64,000 nucleotides of DNA. Origin: Sediminibacterium sp. (GTDB taxonomy: Bacteria; Bacteroidota; Bacteroidia; Chitinophagales; Chitinophagaceae). The position numbers were made by a program, and so were the translations under genes. The first letter of the stretch is position 1. Every line of letters starts with the position of its first letter. Location: positions 186,001 through 250,000 of the forward strand of contig JAFWCB010000006.1 of NCBI GenBank assembly GCA_017537025.1. The letters are read 5' to 3'. Shown piece after piece: positions 33,626 to 43,700 of this stretch. The notes under the pieces are model-generated. The model worked only from the letters and a program-made list of their open reading frames with translations. It was not told the DNA's origin and ran no database searches.

Positions 33626-35719
33626 ATGGCAAAAAAGAACCTCATTCAGCGCGATATAAGTTGGTTAAGTTTTAATGCAAGGGTATTACAAGAAGCCAAT
33701 GATCCTTCTGTACCACTAAAAGAAAGAATTCGTTTTTTAGGTATATTCTCCAACAACTCAGATGAATTTTTTCGGGTGCGTGTTGCAACTTTAAAACGAA
33801 TGGTTGAGTTTGCCGAGAAACGCAGGAAGTTGAATATGTATATGGAGGAAGATCCGCAACAAATACTAGATCAAATACAAACCATAGTTTTAAAGCAACA
33901 AAACGAATTCAACCGAATCTGGGACGGCATTCAGAAAGAAATGAAGAAAGAGGAACGTATAAGCCTTGTAACGGAGAAGCAACTTACCAAAGAACAACAA
34001 GTTTTTATACAACATTTCTTTGATGATGAAGTGCGTTCGAATATCATTCCTTTAATGATAGAAACCTTACCACAACTCCCCTATCTGCGCGATAAAAGTA
34101 TTTATTTAGGGGTGGTAATGCGTAAAAAGAATTCTGCCTATAACCAAAAATATGCACTCATAGAAATTCCGGCAAAAGCAGTTGGGCGGTTTATTCAATT
34201 GCCTTCAAAAAAAGAAGAGAAAAATATTATCCTACTTGAAGATGTAGTTCGTTATAACTTACCCATCATATTCTCTTATTTCGGATATGATTATTTTGAA
34301 TCACATATTTTTAAAGTTACCAAAGATGCAGAAATAGATTTGGATAATGATATCAGCTTGAGTTTTGCCGAAAGAATTGAAAAAGGCATTAAGAATAGAA
34401 GAAAGGGGAAACCGGTACGTTTTGTGTATGACAAAGAAATGGATGCAGGTTTATTAGAATATCTGATACGCCGCTTAAGCTTGAATCGAAAAAGTAATAT
34501 CATCCCCGGAGGAAGGATCCATAATTTCAGGCATTTTATGGATTTTCCGGATGTATTCAAGGCCAAGAGTACCCGGCGCGCATCTTTTATCCCAAAAGTA
34601 TTACAACAAACACAACGGGTAACAGATATTATTTTGAAGCAGGATGTAATGCTCCATTTTCCTTATCATTCCTTTAACCCATTGATAGATTTGCTCCGGG
34701 AAGCAGCTATTGATCCGGATGTTACATCCATCAAAATAACGGCCTACCGATTGGCATCCAATTCAAAAATAATTAACGCACTTGTAAATGCTTCGAGAAA
34801 TGGAAAAGAAGTAGTTGTAATGCTCGAATTAAAAGCTCGCTTTGATGAGGAAGCCAATTTAGAATGGAAAAGTATTTTAGAAGAGGAAGGCGTTAAAGTG
34901 TTATTAGGTGTACCTCGCATGAAAATACATGCCAAATTATGTATCATCAAAAAAAGAAAAGCAAATAGAACCATACAATATGGTTTTGTGAGCACAGGCA
35001 ATTTGAATGAGAAAACAGCAAGGGTTTACGGCGATCATTGTTTGCTTACCTGTAATAGGAATGTGATGGCCGATATCAACCGAATTTTCCGTTATCTGGA
35101 AAACTGGAAAACCGGACTCTCCTACTTGAAGCAATGTAAAACCCTGCTCGTATGCCCAACCGGAATGCGTACCCAATTAATGGCGCTTATTAGCAAGGAA
35201 ATAAAACAAGCCAAAGCAGGTAAAGAAGCGAGAATCATTATTAAAGTAAATTCATTAAGTGATACTGAGCTCATCCACGAATTATATAAAGCCGCAGCAA
35301 CTGGTGTAGAGGTAAAAATGATCGTGAGAGGTATTTTTTGTGCAGTACCTGATCATAAAAAGTTCAAAACCCCAATGAGTGCTATCAGTATTGTAGATGA
35401 ATACTTAGAACATGCCAGGGTAATGATTTTCCACAACGGTGGCGCTGAAAAAGTGTATATATCCAGTGCCGATTGGATGGTTCGCAATCTTAATCACAGG
35501 GTAGAAGCAGCTATTCCCATTTTACATGAAGGGCTAAAAAAGGAATTAATCGATATTATCCACATACAATTAAGAGATAATGTTAAGGCAAGAGTATTAG
35601 ATAGTGATTTAAGCAACAACTACGTACCTTCCATTCGAAAAAAACAGGTTCGCTCTCAAATCGAAACCTATCATTATTTGTTCAAAAAAAACAACCTGAG
35701 TGAGGTTAGCGGCAATTGA
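33626..35719 (+). CDS. ppk1: Polyphosphate kinase 1
   Basis: PPK1 polymerises the ATP gamma-phosphate into polyphosphate. The 697-residue protein has the N-terminal helical domain (RDISWLSFNARVLQEA, SNNSDEFFRVRV), the PHP-like head and two phospholipase-D-like C domains. The catalytic His is in KIHAKLCII; a second, HARVMIFHNGG, is also conserved, followed by ISSADWMVRNLNHRVE. It overlaps ppx by 20 bp, so synthesis and degradation enzymes are co-translated. A TAAATTTG at 33614-33621 lies just before the ATG and may serve as a promoter element. Confidence 0.97.
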   Translation: MAKKNLIQRDISWLSFNARVLQEANDPSVPLKERIRFLGIFSNNSDEFFRVRVATLKRMVEFAEKRRKLNMYMEEDPQQILDQIQTIVLKQQNEFNRIWDGIQKEMKKEERISLVTEKQLTKEQQVFIQHFFDDEVRSNIIPLMIETLPQLPYLRDKSIYLGVVMRKKNSAYNQKYALIEIPAKAVGRFIQLPSKKEEKNIILLEDVVRYNLPIIFSYFGYDYFESHIFKVTKDAEIDLDNDISLSFAERIEKGIKNRRKGKPVRFVYDKEMDAGLLEYLIRRLSLNRKSNIIPGGRIHNFRHFMDFPDVFKAKSTRRASFIPKVLQQTQRVTDIILKQDVMLHFPYHSFNPLIDLLREAAIDPDVTSIKITAYRLASNSKIINALVNASRNGKEVVVMLELKARFDEEANLEWKSILEEEGVKVLLGVPRMKIHAKLCIIKKRKANRTIQYGFVSTGNLNEKTARVYGDHCLLTCNRNVMADINRIFRYLENWKTGLSYLKQCKTLLVCPTGMRTQLMALISKEIKQAKAGKEARIIIKVNSLSDTELIHELYKAAATGVEVKMIVRGIFCAVPDHKKFKTPMSAISIVDEYLEHARVMIFHNGGAEKVYISSADWMVRNLNHRVEAAIPILHEGLKKELIDIIHIQLRDNVKARVLDSDLSNNYVPSIRKKQVRSQIETYHYLFKKNNLSEVSGN

Positions 35720-36608
35720 TATTGGAAGTAATGCAGCTCGTTTGCTGATAGTGGAAATTGGGCATGATAAGGCAACCAATAAGCCATTATTTAATAAATT
35801 AAATTTAGTAAGGGTACCACTACGATTAGGTTTCGATGTATTTGAAAACGGTGAAATTTCAAAAGAGAAAAGGGGTATGGTTTTACAAACCATGAAAGCA
35901 TATAGCCATCTCATCAATGCCTATCAAGTGAAGCATGTGATAGCCTGTGCCACCAGTGCCATGCGTGATGCAGCCAACAGCGCCGATATCATCCGTAAAG
36001 TAAAACTAGAAACCGGTATTGAAATTGAAGTGATTAGTGGCGATTTAGAAGCATCCATTATTTATGAAAACCATGTGGCAGAAAATATGGACACCAACAA
36101 TAGTTATTTATATATAGATGTTGGCGGTGGCAGCACGGAACTAACTTTCTTTGCAGATGGTAAACTTATTTTCAAAAAATCATTTAATATAGGCACCATA
36201 CGTCTCTTGAAAGATATGGTAGATGATGATAAGTGGAATGAAGTAAAAGATTTTGTGAAAGCAAAAACCAAAGGATATAAAAAATTAATTGCCATCGGTA
36301 CGGGAGGAAATATCAATAAAGTTTTTTCATTAAGTAAGAAGAAAGATGGCAAACCTCTGAATTTGGAGTTACTGAAAGATTATTATAAAGAAATTGCAAG
36401 CTTTTCATTAGAAGATAGAATTAATATTTACAAGCTTCGTGCCGATAGAGCCGATGTGATAGTACCTGCATTACAGATTTATATTAATGTAATGCGCTGG
36501 GCAGAGGCAGAAGATATTTATGTTCCTAAAATTGGATTGGCTGATGGTTTAATCCAACATTTATATTACGAACTGGAAGAAAAACGCCTGCAAGCAGCAC
36601 GCAATTAA
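35700..36608 (+). CDS. ppx: Ppx/GppA phosphatase
   Basis: Exopolyphosphatase or guanosine pentaphosphate phosphatase of the ASKHA fold. The GTG start at 35700 gives [21 protein letters not shown]. Motifs are [10 protein letters not shown] (phosphate 1), [10 protein letters not shown] and [12 protein letters not shown] (phosphate 2). At 302 residues it is the short form, without the C-terminal HD-like domain. Its start lies inside the last 20 bp of ppk1, and panB begins 2 bp after its stop. Confidence 0.94.
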   Translation: MRLAAIDIGSNAARLLIVEIGHDKATNKPLFNKLNLVRVPLRLGFDVFENGEISKEKRGMVLQTMKAYSHLINAYQVKHVIACATSAMRDAANSADIIRKVKLETGIEIEVISGDLEASIIYENHVAENMDTNNSYLYIDVGGGSTELTFFADGKLIFKKSFNIGTIRLLKDMVDDDKWNEVKDFVKAKTKGYKKLIAIGTGGNINKVFSLSKKKDGKPLNLELLKDYYKEIASFSLEDRINIYKLRADRADVIVPALQIYINVMRWAEAEDIYVPKIGLADGLIQHLYYELEEKRLQAARN

Positions 36609-36610
36609 TT

Positions 36611-37420
36611 ATGAGTACCCCCATTAAAAAAGTAACAACGCATACCTTACAAAAGCTCAAAACAGCAGGCGAAAAAATCGCTATGATTACAGCATACGAT
36701 TATTCCTTCGCTCGCATTTTTGATACTGCCGGTATAGAAGTCATTTTAGTTGGTGATAGTGCGGGTAATGTGATGGCCGGCCACGAAACAACCATCGCTA
36801 TTACACTCGATCAGATGATCTATCATGGTCAATGTGTAGTAAAAGCAGTAAATAGATCCCTGGTGGTAATTGATCTTCCCTTCGGCTCATATCAATCTAA
36901 CTCGGATGTTGCCCTGGCATCAGCCATCAGGGTGATGAAAGAAACCGGCGGGCATGCCATCAAGCTCGAGGGTGGCGAAGAAGTTACGGAAAGTGTAAAA
37001 CGGATTGTAAGTGCAGGAATTCCTGTTATGGGGCATATCGGTCTAACTCCCCAATCTATTTATAAATTCGGAACCTATAACGTACGTGCAAAAGAAAAAG
37101 CCGAAGCCGATAAATTAATAACCGATGCAAAGGCATTGGAAGAAGCAGGGTGCTTTGCTATCGTGCTGGAGAAAATTCCGGCTGCATTAGCTAAAGAGGT
37201 TAGTAATCGGTTAGCTATTCCTACGATCGGTATAGGAGCAGGTAACGGTTGCGACGGGCAAGTATTGGTAATGCATGATTTATTAGGCATCAACAATGAG
37301 TTTAATCCTCGTTTTATTCGGAAATACCTACAATTGGAGAACCAAATTACGGGTGCTGTTCAACAGTATATTAAAGATGTAAAATCCACCGATTTCCCTA
37401 ATGAAACGGAATCTTATTGA
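36611..37420 (+). CDS. panB: 3-methyl-2-oxobutanoate hydroxymethyltransferase
   Basis: PanB makes ketopantoate from alpha-ketoisovalerate and methylene-THF. The 269-residue TIM-barrel has [33 protein letters not shown] (Mg site), the [10 protein letters not shown] segment, and GHIGLTPQS plus [20 protein letters not shown]. It belongs functionally with panC and panD but is separated from them by the membrane protein, rfaE2, ppk1 and ppx. panE is not in the window. Confidence 0.97.
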   Translation: MSTPIKKVTTHTLQKLKTAGEKIAMITAYDYSFARIFDTAGIEVILVGDSAGNVMAGHETTIAITLDQMIYHGQCVVKAVNRSLVVIDLPFGSYQSNSDVALASAIRVMKETGGHAIKLEGGEEVTESVKRIVSAGIPVMGHIGLTPQSIYKFGTYNVRAKEKAEADKLITDAKALEEAGCFAIVLEKIPAALAKEVSNRLAIPTIGIGAGNGCDGQVLVMHDLLGINNEFNPRFIRKYLQLENQITGAVQQYIKDVKSTDFPNETESY

Positions 37421-37502
37421 GTTTTACCGATATACATGATATATTCGTCCTTAATTTAACTTAGTTTTTTAGCCATTTATTACATTGCGTTAAAATCTGG
37501 TT

Positions 37503-38594
37503 TTGTCACCTATCAACCATAAGAAAACTGTCATCCCTATCATAGCACATACTGCTGCTTGGATTGGCTTTTTTGCACTGCCCTATTTGGTTTTTTTTCC
37601 CCGACTAAGAGAATTCAATATGAGCAATTATATGCTCACTGTTATTATTTGTAATAATATCTTCCTTGTTTTTTTCTACTATCTGAATACCCAAATACTT
37701 ATTCCTAAATTACTGGTAAAAGAGAAATGGCTTTGGTATGTACTAGCAACATTAGCCTGTCTTATTTTCTTTTTATATATCCCTAGAGAAATAGCACGTA
37801 TAATAGTTCCCCCTGATCCTCAACCCAATATCCCTGCTTTTATTAGAAACCCTGCCTATAAAGGCATAATGCGTGGCGGTGGTGGACCTCGAAGAAGGCC
37901 TCTCGCAGATCCTTATAATACGGCCATTTTTTTACTGGTTTTCACCGTAGGTACCTGTGTTAGCGTGGTACAGCGTTGGTTGGAAACGGAACAAAACAGA
38001 AAAGAAACAGAAAATGAGAAACTAAATACAGAATTATCCTTCTTAAAATCACAAGTAAATCCTCATTTCTTTTTCAATACCCTAAATAATATCTACTCCC
38101 TCGCCATCGTAAAAAGTGATAAAACTGCCACTGCGGTACTCAAGCTTTCTTCCATCATGCGCTATATATTGGCTGAAACTGAGCAACGGTTAGTACCGCT
38201 TCAAAATGAAATTGATTTTATCCATAATTATATTGAGTTGCAGCAAGTAAGGCTAACCAATAAAGTCAAAGTCCATTTTGAAGTTAGCGGAAATACCGGT
38301 GAATTATTAGTTGCTCCGCTTATTTTCATTGCCTTTATAGAGAATGCCTTTAAGTATGGCGTTAGCACCAAAGAAGACAGTGTTATCGATTTTGCTTTAC
38401 ACACTGTTGCTAATAAAATCCAGTTTTCAGCAAGAAATTTCATCGTTCAATCTGAAAATAATTTACAAGAGAAAACGGGTATCGGTATCAATAATGTGAA
38501 CCGTCGCCTAGAATTACTTTACCCGGAAAAGCACCAACTATCCTATGGTGCGAAAGAAGGCTATTATTCTGTTAACCTTATCATATATACATAA
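37503..38594 (+). CDS. LytS/YehU-type sensor histidine kinase
   Basis: The 363-residue protein has four hydrophobic segments (about 15-33, 42-62, 75-95, 140-158) and then the His_kinase domain with the phospho-His in NPHFFFNTLNNIYSLA and the ATP-binding part (FIENAFKYG, GIGINNVNRRLELLY). It starts at TTG (37503); the next ATG would remove the first membrane segment, and a TAA precedes the only other candidate. It is coupled to the LytTR regulator by a 1-bp overlap (TAATG). The signal is unknown. Confidence 0.9.
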   Translation: MSPINHKKTVIPIIAHTAAWIGFFALPYLVFFPRLREFNMSNYMLTVIICNNIFLVFFYYLNTQILIPKLLVKEKWLWYVLATLACLIFFLYIPREIARIIVPPDPQPNIPAFIRNPAYKGIMRGGGGPRRRPLADPYNTAIFLLVFTVGTCVSVVQRWLETEQNRKETENEKLNTELSFLKSQVNPHFFFNTLNNIYSLAIVKSDKTATAVLKLSSIMRYILAETEQRLVPLQNEIDFIHNYIELQQVRLTNKVKVHFEVSGNTGELLVAPLIFIAFIENAFKYGVSTKEDSVIDFALHTVANKIQFSARNFIVQSENNLQEKTGIGINNVNRRLELLYPEKHQLSYGAKEGYYSVNLIIYT

Positions 38595-39295
38595 TGATAA
38601 AATGTATTGCCATCGACGATGAGCCACTAGCTTTACAAGTAGTAAAAGAATTTTGTAGTCGTATTTCTTTTTTGCAGCTGGAGCAAATTTTTACAGATAC
38701 CGACGAAGCCAAAAAATATATTGAACAAAATAAAATAGATGTTCTTTTTTTAGATATCCAAATGCCGGATATTAATGGTCTCCAGTTTTATAAATCACTT
38801 GCCGAAAAACCGATTGTAATTTTCACAACAGCTTATCGTGATTTTGCGGTTGAGGGCTTTTCTGTTGATGCAGTAGACTATCTTTTGAAACCTTTTGAAT
38901 ACGACCGTTTTCTAAAAGCCTGCTATAAAGCAAAAGAATATTTGGAGTTTTTAAGTACACAGGAATTACAATTAAACTCACTGTTTATTAAAGTAAACTA
39001 TGAGATCATGAAAGTAAATCTAAAAGATATAGAATTGATAGAGGCCCTTGATGATTATATTAAGATTTATATCAAACCCAATCCGGTACTTACATTAATG
39101 ACACTTAAAAATATTTTGGAGAAATTGCCGTCAAGAGATTTTCTAAGAGTTCATCGCTCATTTATTGTACCCATTCATAAAGTAGAAAAATTCAGTAAAA
39201 CAAAAATCTGGATCGCCAATAAAGAGATACCCATCGGTAGTAGCTATGGAACAGTATATGATCAACTACTTGCTGCTTCAAAGATGAATTCGTAA
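38594..39295 (+). CDS. LytTR-family response regulator
   Basis: The 233-residue protein has a receiver domain (phospho-acceptor Asp54 in DVLFLDIQMPD, preceded by CIAIDDEP) and a C-terminal LytTR DNA-binding domain (about 135-230; IELIEALDDYIKIYIK, LRVHRSFIVPIHKVEKFSKTKI). It forms a two-component system with the LytS-like kinase immediately upstream. Likely targets would include genes with LytTR direct repeats, which I do not see nearby. Confidence 0.95.
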   Translation: MIKCIAIDDEPLALQVVKEFCSRISFLQLEQIFTDTDEAKKYIEQNKIDVLFLDIQMPDINGLQFYKSLAEKPIVIFTTAYRDFAVEGFSVDAVDYLLKPFEYDRFLKACYKAKEYLEFLSTQELQLNSLFIKVNYEIMKVNLKDIELIEALDDYIKIYIKPNPVLTLMTLKNILEKLPSRDFLRVHRSFIVPIHKVEKFSKTKIWIANKEIPIGSSYGTVYDQLLAASKMNS

Positions 39296-39331
39296 GACCG
39301 ATATACCTACCTTTGCGCCAAATCGAAGGCA

Positions 39332-40822
39332 ATGGACTTTCTGCAAATATTAGGCATCCATGATGCCATTTCCGGTAATGGTGGTTTAGTGTCTTACTCA
39401 CCAACGGATGGTAAGCGTATAGGCGCAGTGGCAACCACTACAAAAGAAGAATACGATATAGCCATTCAAAAATCCCAGAAAGCTTTTTGGGAATGGCGAA
39501 ACTGGCCGGCACCAAAAAGAGGCGATATAGTACGCCAAGTAGGCGAAGCACTTCGTACTTATAAAGAACCATTAGGAAAACTAGTGAGTTATGAAATGGG
39601 GAAGAGTTTACAAGAAGGCTATGGCGAAGTTCAGGAGATGATTGATATCTGCGATTTTGCAGTTGGCCTATCCCGACAGTTATACGGATTAACCATGCAT
39701 AGTGAGCGCCCACAGCACCGTATGTATGAACAATGGCACCCGTTGGGTATCGTTGGTATTATATCAGCATTCAATTTCCCCGTAGCAGTTTGGAGTTGGA
39801 ATGCTGCACTAGCATGGGTTTGTGGCAATACAACTTGTTGGAAGCCAAGTGAAAAAACACCTATTTGTGCAGTAGCTGTACAAAAAATTATCCAAGAAGT
39901 ATTTGATCGTAATCATGTTCCTGAAGGAGTTAATGTGGTTGTACAAGGTGGCAGAGAATTGGGCGAGTGGTTAAGCAATGATACACGCATTCCTTTAATT
40001 TCTGCAACTGGCTCCACCAGAATGGGTAAAGCTGTAAATGAAGCTGTTGCCAAAAGGCTTGGAAAAACGATTTTGGAGCTAGGAGGTAATAATGCCATGA
40101 TTATTTCAAAAGATGCAGATCTTGATATGGCACTTGTAGGAGCTATATTTGGAGCAGTTGGTACAGCCGGACAAAGATGCACCACAACAAGAAGGTTAAT
40201 TATTCACTCCTCAGTTTATGACATATTTACTCAAAAATTAGTAAATGCTTATAAACAATTACAGATAGGCGATCCGCTAAACAGCAAACATCATGTAGGC
40301 CCTTTAATCGATAAAGATGCTGTAAACTTGTATTTACAAGCCATCGAGGCTTGTAAAAAAGAGAGTGGTAAATTTTTAGTGGAAGGAGGCGTATTATCGG
40401 GTGAAGGTTATGAGAGTGGTTGTTATGTAAAACCCTGTATTGCCGAAGTAAAAAATGATTGGACCATTGTACAACATGAAACATTTGCGCCTATTTTATA
40501 CGTAATGTCATATGAAACTATTGATGAAGCCATTGCTTTGCAAAATGGCGTGCCGCAGGGCTTATCTTCGACAATTATGACCCTAAACATACGGGAGGCA
40601 GAACAGTTCTTATCGGCTTCCGGAAGCGATTGTGGTATTGCGAATGTAAATATTGGAACAAGTGGCGCTGAGATAGGCGGCGCATTTGGTGGCGAAAAAG
40701 AAACAGGAGGCGGCCGAGAAAGCGGTAGTGATGCCTGGAAGGCCTACATGCGCAGACAAACCAACACGATTAATTGGGGTAAAAAATTACCATTAGCACA
40801 GGGTATACAATTCGATTTTTAG
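39332..40822 (+). CDS. Aldehyde dehydrogenase, ALDH7 (antiquitin) type
   Basis: The 496-residue protein is a NAD-dependent aldehyde dehydrogenase. It has SAFNFPVAVWSWNAALAWVCGN, the catalytic Glu in LELGGNN, and the catalytic Cys in GTAGQRCTTTRRL, and ends GGEKETGGGRESGSDAWKAYMRR, typical of the ALDH7 antiquitin / L-aminoadipate-semialdehyde branch. It probably acts in lysine breakdown or on other semialdehydes. A TACCTTTG -7 element (39308-39315) before the start suggests its own promoter downstream of the two-component pair. Confidence 0.93.
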   Translation: MDFLQILGIHDAISGNGGLVSYSPTDGKRIGAVATTTKEEYDIAIQKSQKAFWEWRNWPAPKRGDIVRQVGEALRTYKEPLGKLVSYEMGKSLQEGYGEVQEMIDICDFAVGLSRQLYGLTMHSERPQHRMYEQWHPLGIVGIISAFNFPVAVWSWNAALAWVCGNTTCWKPSEKTPICAVAVQKIIQEVFDRNHVPEGVNVVVQGGRELGEWLSNDTRIPLISATGSTRMGKAVNEAVAKRLGKTILELGGNNAMIISKDADLDMALVGAIFGAVGTAGQRCTTTRRLIIHSSVYDIFTQKLVNAYKQLQIGDPLNSKHHVGPLIDKDAVNLYLQAIEACKKESGKFLVEGGVLSGEGYESGCYVKPCIAEVKNDWTIVQHETFAPILYVMSYETIDEAIALQNGVPQGLSSTIMTLNIREAEQFLSASGSDCGIANVNIGTSGAEIGGAFGGEKETGGGRESGSDAWKAYMRRQTNTINWGKKLPLAQGIQFDF

Positions 40823-40871
40823 GGGAATCACTACAAAATCAGTAAAATAAGGCTGCTAACTTTATGGAATT

Positions 40872-42551
40872 ATGGCTTCCCCCCTATTTCCCGCAAACGA
40901 AGTAGCGCGTCTTAAGGCACTACAAGATTTGCATATCTTGGATAGTTTACCTGAAGAGGATTATGATGATATTACGCATTTAGCAGCGGCTATATCCGAT
41001 ATGCCTATTTCACTCATCAGTTTAGTTGAACGAGATCGGGCATGGTTTAAAGCAAAAACAGGGTTATCTGCTACAGAAACCCCCAGAGAATTATCTTTTT
41101 GTGCATATGCTATCAACGACCCTTATCAGTCAATGATTGTACCGGATACAAGACTTGATGATCGATTTTCAGATAATCCCTTAGTAACCGGCTACCCACA
41201 TGTAATTTTTTATGCCGGGTTTCCTTTAACCGATGAGGCGGGCCTTTCTTTTGGTACACTCTGCGTAATTGATAATAAACCCAATACCTTAAGTCCGGAT
41301 AAAATAAAGACTTTAAATATTCTTTCGAAACAAGCCCTAAATTTATTAGCTCTTCGCAAAAAGAATTTTTTATTGGCTGCTCAAGAGAAAGAAAACAAAC
41401 GATTAATAGAAATATATGAGCGAACGAATACAGCTGCAAAAATGGGTTGGTGGGAAGTAGATTTCGAAACAGGTAATATTGAATGGTCCGCAAATACAAA
41501 AACGATTCATGAAGTACCCGCTGATTTTGAAGCACAGATAACCGAAGCCATCTATTTTTATAAAGAAGAGCATAGGGCTACCGTTGCTGAAGCTGTTAAG
41601 AATTGTTTATTGCATGGAACACCTTATGAATTTGAATTAGAACTAACTACAGCCAAGGGTAATGATATATGGGTAAGTGCTATTGGTATTCCGGAGTTTG
41701 GAGATCCGAACGAGCCGGTACGATTACATGAATCGTTTAAAGAACTGTTAACCATAAGTCCCAGTAAAACAGTAAAAAAAATGAGTGGTACTTTTCAAGA
41801 AATCACCGCTCGAAAAAAAGGCGAGCAAATATTAAAAGTCAGGAATAAAGAATTACAACAGTTAAATGATTTGATCTCTTTACAAAATACCCGGCTACAA
41901 AACTTTGCGCATATCATCTCACATAATATTCGCTCACATGTAACAAATATGAGTGGTGTAATACAACTTGCTGATAATAATGTGATCAATGCCGGTGATA
42001 TGATTTTTGAGGTATTTAAAAAAAGTGTAAGCGGATTAGAGGAAACCATTGCCAACCTAAATGAAGTAATCTACATTCAATCGAACCTGAATGTGCCGAA
42101 GAAAATGTTGCAGATTAGCGAAGAGCTTGATAAAATCACCAATTTATTCTATCATCAAATAGTGGATTCAGGTGCCAGTATTCAACTAGGTGGGAATTGT
42201 ACAGAAGTGTATACCAATCCGGCTTATTTTGAAAGTATTTTACAAAACTTGGTTTCCAATGCGATCAAATACCGTTCTCCCGAGAGGAGCCCGATTGTGC
42301 AAATAAATTTGATACAGGAGAATGATTACGTCTTGCTTGAGGTTACGGATAATGGCCTGGGTATTGATCTTCAAAAATATGGCTCACGAATATTTGGCAT
42401 GTATAAAACTTTCCATAGAAATAAAGATGCAAAAGGATTAGGCCTTTTTATTACGAAAACACAAATTGAAGCGATCAATGGAAAAATTGAAATTGCAAGT
42501 ACAGTAAATATGGGTACTAGTTTTAAAGTATATTTTCCTATAGAAAATTAG
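40872..42551 (+). CDS. GAF-PAS sensor histidine kinase
   Basis: The 559-residue soluble protein has an N-terminal GAF domain (about 20-165; DDITHLAAAISDMPISLISLVERDRAWFKAKTGL and PRELSFCAYAI), a PAS domain (about 185-310), a DHp helix with a phospho-His in NFAHIISHNIRSH, and a complete HATPase (NLVSNAIKYRSP, DNGLGID, KGLGLFI, GTSFKVYFP). Its DHp helix resembles that of the ATPase-less PAS protein at 3101, which could in principle serve as a partner. No response regulator is adjacent. Convergent with porQ (3-bp gap). Confidence 0.93.
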   Translation: MASPLFPANEVARLKALQDLHILDSLPEEDYDDITHLAAAISDMPISLISLVERDRAWFKAKTGLSATETPRELSFCAYAINDPYQSMIVPDTRLDDRFSDNPLVTGYPHVIFYAGFPLTDEAGLSFGTLCVIDNKPNTLSPDKIKTLNILSKQALNLLALRKKNFLLAAQEKENKRLIEIYERTNTAAKMGWWEVDFETGNIEWSANTKTIHEVPADFEAQITEAIYFYKEEHRATVAEAVKNCLLHGTPYEFELELTTAKGNDIWVSAIGIPEFGDPNEPVRLHESFKELLTISPSKTVKKMSGTFQEITARKKGEQILKVRNKELQQLNDLISLQNTRLQNFAHIISHNIRSHVTNMSGVIQLADNNVINAGDMIFEVFKKSVSGLEETIANLNEVIYIQSNLNVPKKMLQISEELDKITNLFYHQIVDSGASIQLGGNCTEVYTNPAYFESILQNLVSNAIKYRSPERSPIVQINLIQENDYVLLEVTDNGLGIDLQKYGSRIFGMYKTFHRNKDAKGLGLFITKTQIEAINGKIEIASTVNMGTSFKVYFPIEN

Positions 42552-42554
42552 AAA

Positions 42555-43565
42555 CTATAAAAAAAAGTTCACAGAAAAATGATGATACATATTTTTCTGA
42601 TAAAACCCTGTTCCATAGTGAACGGTAAATTTTTTAAACAACAAACCAAAACCGGTAGAGAACCCATTAAAAGCATTGGGACCATTGCTAATATTCAGAT
42701 CCCTTCCTCTCAAAAAATTATACCCGGCGTACCACTCGAGTGCATTAGCTATTCTGTATTGAGCGCTGAGGAGAAAATGCGATCCTAGTTTTCCAAAAAA
42801 ATTATTGTTTTCTACCACCAAACTCCCACCAGTGCCCGCTTGTTCATTACCAATAGATATTGATCGATGAAGTTGTTGTGCAGTTAAAGAAACTTGTAAT
42901 GGCATGTTTCTAAAGGCATAACTAATTCCTGCTTGTAAATCGAATGGAAGTTCTTCTTTGATCCCATTAGGCTCATAAGTAGTAAATTGAGTACCTATAT
43001 TTTTAACCAATAGTGCAGCTTGTAAACCTTTACTGGTATCATAAAAAGTAATACCAATATCTACACCAATACCGGATGCTCGATATTGCCCATAGTGAGA
43101 TTGAATAAATTTTAAAGCCACGCCTAATCTAAAATGATCTTTATAGTCAGCGGATGCCATAAGCTGTGCGGTATAATCGGCTGCTTTAAAATACCCAAGA
43201 TTATTACCGGCAGCATCGGTTTGCATAATAGTGCCATAATCTAAAAACTGTATGCCGCCTCCAACAGTAATTTTTTTCCACTTTGTATCGATCCCGGTAA
43301 CTAATCCTAATTGATTGATGCCTGCTAAAAAAGCATTATAAGAAGTGCTGATTTGTTTGCTCATATCCGCATTGAGTAATGCCGGATTAGCCCAAGCATT
43401 TGCCACATCTTTATTAAACGTACTGATGTTAATGCCACCAAGAGCAGATTGTTGGGCACTATTCGGCAATTTCAGAAAGCTGAAGGAAGCATTCCCTCCC
43501 AATGTTTGTGAAAACAATTTTGTATTTAATACTAAGAAAATTGAACAGAATAAGAGGCCCCTCAT
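42555..43565 (-). CDS. porQ: Type IX secretion system protein PorQ
   Basis: The 336-residue protein has a signal peptide (MRGLLFCSIFLVLNTKLFSQ) and the PorQ/PorV-type OmpP1-like barrel. PorQ is part of the T9SS attachment complex that anchors cargo to the surface. Supporting motifs are NASFSFLKLPNSAQQSALGGINIS, DVANAWANPALL, GLVTGIDTKWKKITVGGGIQFLDYG and FNGFSTGFGLLFKKFTVHYG. This gene shows the organism exports proteins by the T9SS. It is just downstream of the lon terminator. Confidence 0.88.
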   Translation of the reverse strand: MRGLLFCSIFLVLNTKLFSQTLGGNASFSFLKLPNSAQQSALGGINISTFNKDVANAWANPALLNADMSKQISTSYNAFLAGINQLGLVTGIDTKWKKITVGGGIQFLDYGTIMQTDAAGNNLGYFKAADYTAQLMASADYKDHFRLGVALKFIQSHYGQYRASGIGVDIGITFYDTSKGLQAALLVKNIGTQFTTYEPNGIKEELPFDLQAGISYAFRNMPLQVSLTAQQLHRSISIGNEQAGTGGSLVVENNNFFGKLGSHFLLSAQYRIANALEWYAGYNFLRGRDLNISNGPNAFNGFSTGFGLLFKKFTVHYGTGFYQKNMYHHFSVNFFL

Positions 43566-43576
43566 ATGATAAAACT

Positions 43577-43604
43577 AAAAAAAATCCCCCATAGAAATGG
43601 GGGA
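43577..43604 (-). terminator. Rho-independent terminator of lon
   Basis: On the minus strand the 8-bp stem (TCCCCCAT / ATGGGGGA, 4-nt loop) is followed by eight T (43577-43584). It sits about 100 bp beyond the lon stop and 12 bp before porQ. Confidence 0.9.
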
Positions 43605-43700
43605 CGTTACCTTTAAAACAACCAACATGAAAGTCTGTTGATGGTATATTTACAATTTTGAGATTATTAAGTTCAAAAGTTTAGTGAAATTTTATCTATT

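Noticed and set aside
43570-43610. Hairpin before porQ as a porQ operator
   Set aside because: On the minus strand it has an 8-bp stem followed by eight T, a standard terminator of lon, although it lies close to porQ.
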